A stretch of 64,000 nt of DNA from Psettodes erumei (lineage: Eukaryota; Chordata; Actinopteri; Pleuronectiformes; Psettodidae). A program made the position numbers and the translations under genes. Location of the stretch: assembly GCA_016785225.1 (NCBI GenBank), contig JAFBJZ010000635.1:3625501-3689500 (forward strand). Direction: 5' to 3'. The notes under the pieces are model-generated. The model worked only from the letters and a program-made list of their open reading frames with translations. It had not been told where the DNA came from and did not search any database. Shown here in pieces: positions 63,101-64,000 of the stretch (position 1 is its first letter; every line of letters begins with the position of its first letter).

Positions 63101-64000
63101 GATTGGATGCTTGCTGATTAGCTGAGTGATTGGCAGTAGACGCAGCCTGCTGCTGGAAAAGATTGGCCGGGTACACCCCCCAAGGAACACCGTAGTACTG
63201 CGGTGGAACCACTGTGGGCCCTGCGGCAAACAAACGTTTTGATTTTAAATATACACCGGATGAAGGCAGTACGTTTTCATCTTAATTTAGCACAACTGCA
63301 TTGTGTATCAAAAATACACTGGCATCTGAGTACCAGCTTAACGCAAATGTCGCAAGATCTGAAAATGGGCTGAGGGATCACCTGCGAGCGTGGCTGCGGC
63401 CGCCAGCCCGGCGGCGGTGTAGGGATCGGCTCCAGGGGGGGCAGCGTTAATGATGTAAGGGTTTGGCACAAATGCAGGGGCAAGGCCAGCTGGGTAACAT
63501 GAGGAACAGCCCGGTAATTTATATTTTCATATCAAATCTCATTCAAATTAGCATGCAACTGTAAAAAGAGATATCCAGACAACTTGAGAGACCAGTTGCT
63601 GCAATTGTACAACAAGCTGAACATGACAAACAGCCCGTCTTACCAAGATGCTGCTGCTGGGCCGCAGCCAGGGCATACTGTTGCTGCTGAGCTGCAGTGA
63701 GCTGCTGAACAGTCAGGGGATTAGACCTCTGGAACAACTGAAAAAAATAAACAAGAGGATCACAATGTGCTGAGCCAATTTACACTTAAATCTCTTAATA
63801 GATATTTTTGTGTTTCAACAGACCTGCTGCTGGGAGTTGTAGTCAAACAATCCCACTGGAGTCCCCGAGGAGTCCACCTGAATCTGGTTCCCAGCATAGT
63901 CGAACTGGAGGGACTCCACACCAGCTTGCTGCTCCATACCACCCATGTTCTGGGCCTCCTGGCTCTGGAAGTCTTCAGCTTGGGCCTTGTTTTGGGCAGG
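57149..64000 (-). CDS. pum2: Pumilio-2, sequence-specific RNA-binding repressor (5' end outside window)
   Basis: Binds UGUANAUA elements in 3' UTRs and recruits deadenylase; cytoplasmic. Sixteen exons give 874 residues: 63824-64000 (cut by the edge, in frame), 63644-63737, 63382-63489, 63075-63220, 62443-62560, 62213-62353, 61805-62173, 61481-61708, 61021-61288, 60747-60876, 60531-60665, 60273-60410, 59764-59889, 58394-58515, 57643-57835, 57149-57280. The first half is low-complexity (Gln/Ala, Pro, Ser/Gly) with conserved blocks such as VPPQYYGVPWGVYPANLF and SGRYISAAPGAEAKYR. The second half is the PUF domain (RSRLLEDFRNNRFPNLQLRD, YVIQKFFE, MYGCRVIQKA, NHVVQKCIE, YGCRVIQRILE, YGNYVIQHVLE, YANYVVQRMID, KHILAKLEKYY), eight repeats with intact base-contact helices as far as seen. 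SSDQQ followed by VI, and the end LGPIGGPTNG, separate it from PUM1. The start of exon 62,173 and donor 61,805 are less certain. Confidence 0.96.

Noticed and set aside
1..64000. CRISPR arrays, bacterial operons, rRNA or tRNA genes, autonomous transposase genes
   Set aside because: None visible; all repeats are microsatellites, homopolymers or short non-autonomous elements.

Overview
This is vertebrate nuclear DNA, almost certainly from a spiny-rayed teleost fish. The evidence is single-copy vertebrate genes split by short GT-AG introns (often 75-150 bases), intergenic sequence full of low-complexity tracts, and three palindromic MITE-like elements of kinds common in fish genomes. No bacterial operon, CRISPR array, rRNA or tRNA gene was seen. 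Gene models were built by hand: exons were translated, splice sites read and intron phases checked. All names rest on remembered family sequences, not on a search.

Layout. (1) 1-1336, +: last four exons of mideas (MiDAC deacetylase-complex scaffold). (2) 1.8-16.5 kb: gene-poor, with one MITE and, at 11.8-12.3 kb, a CCAAT/GC-box promoter followed by two in-phase exon-like blocks on the minus strand that I cannot name. (3) 16,984-18,483, -: intronless coding exon of kcns3 (silent Kv9.3 channel subunit). (4) 20.3-32.5 kb: two complete 21-exon zona-pellucida genes of the ZPAX type, arranged tail to tail. (5) 33.5-34.8 kb, -: ttc32. (6) 36.2-36.4 kb, -: an unrecognised coding-like terminal exon with its own poly(A) signal. 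(7) 38.1-42.8 kb, -: matn3 (matrilin-3), with a fish-type Pro/His/Tyr-rich insert, one EGF module and a minor-spliceosome AT-AC intron. (8) 44.2-50.5 kb, -: laptm4a. (9) 51.7-54.2 kb, -: a short, strongly diverged syndecan-like proteoglycan in the position SDC1 holds in tetrapods. (10) 57.1-64.0 kb, -: pum2, cut at its 5' end by the window edge.

Context. The order ttc32 - matn3 - laptm4a - (sdc) - pum2, all on one strand, matches human 2p24 (TTC32, WDR35, MATN3, LAPTM4A, SDC1, PUM2), but WDR35 is not between ttc32 and matn3. KCNS3 also lies on human 2p24. The genes are not one pathway: chromatin scaffold, K+ channel subunit, egg-coat proteins, cartilage matrix protein, lysosomal membrane protein, cell-surface proteoglycan and RNA-binding repressor. 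The two zpax genes are probably co-expressed in oocytes.

Points most worth a second look: the degenerate syndecan at the sdc1 locus, the inverted zpax pair (each copy has one GC-AG intron, at different positions, and each stop codon lies inside AATAAA), the AT-AC intron of matn3, and the two unassigned minus-strand transcripts at 12 kb and 36 kb.
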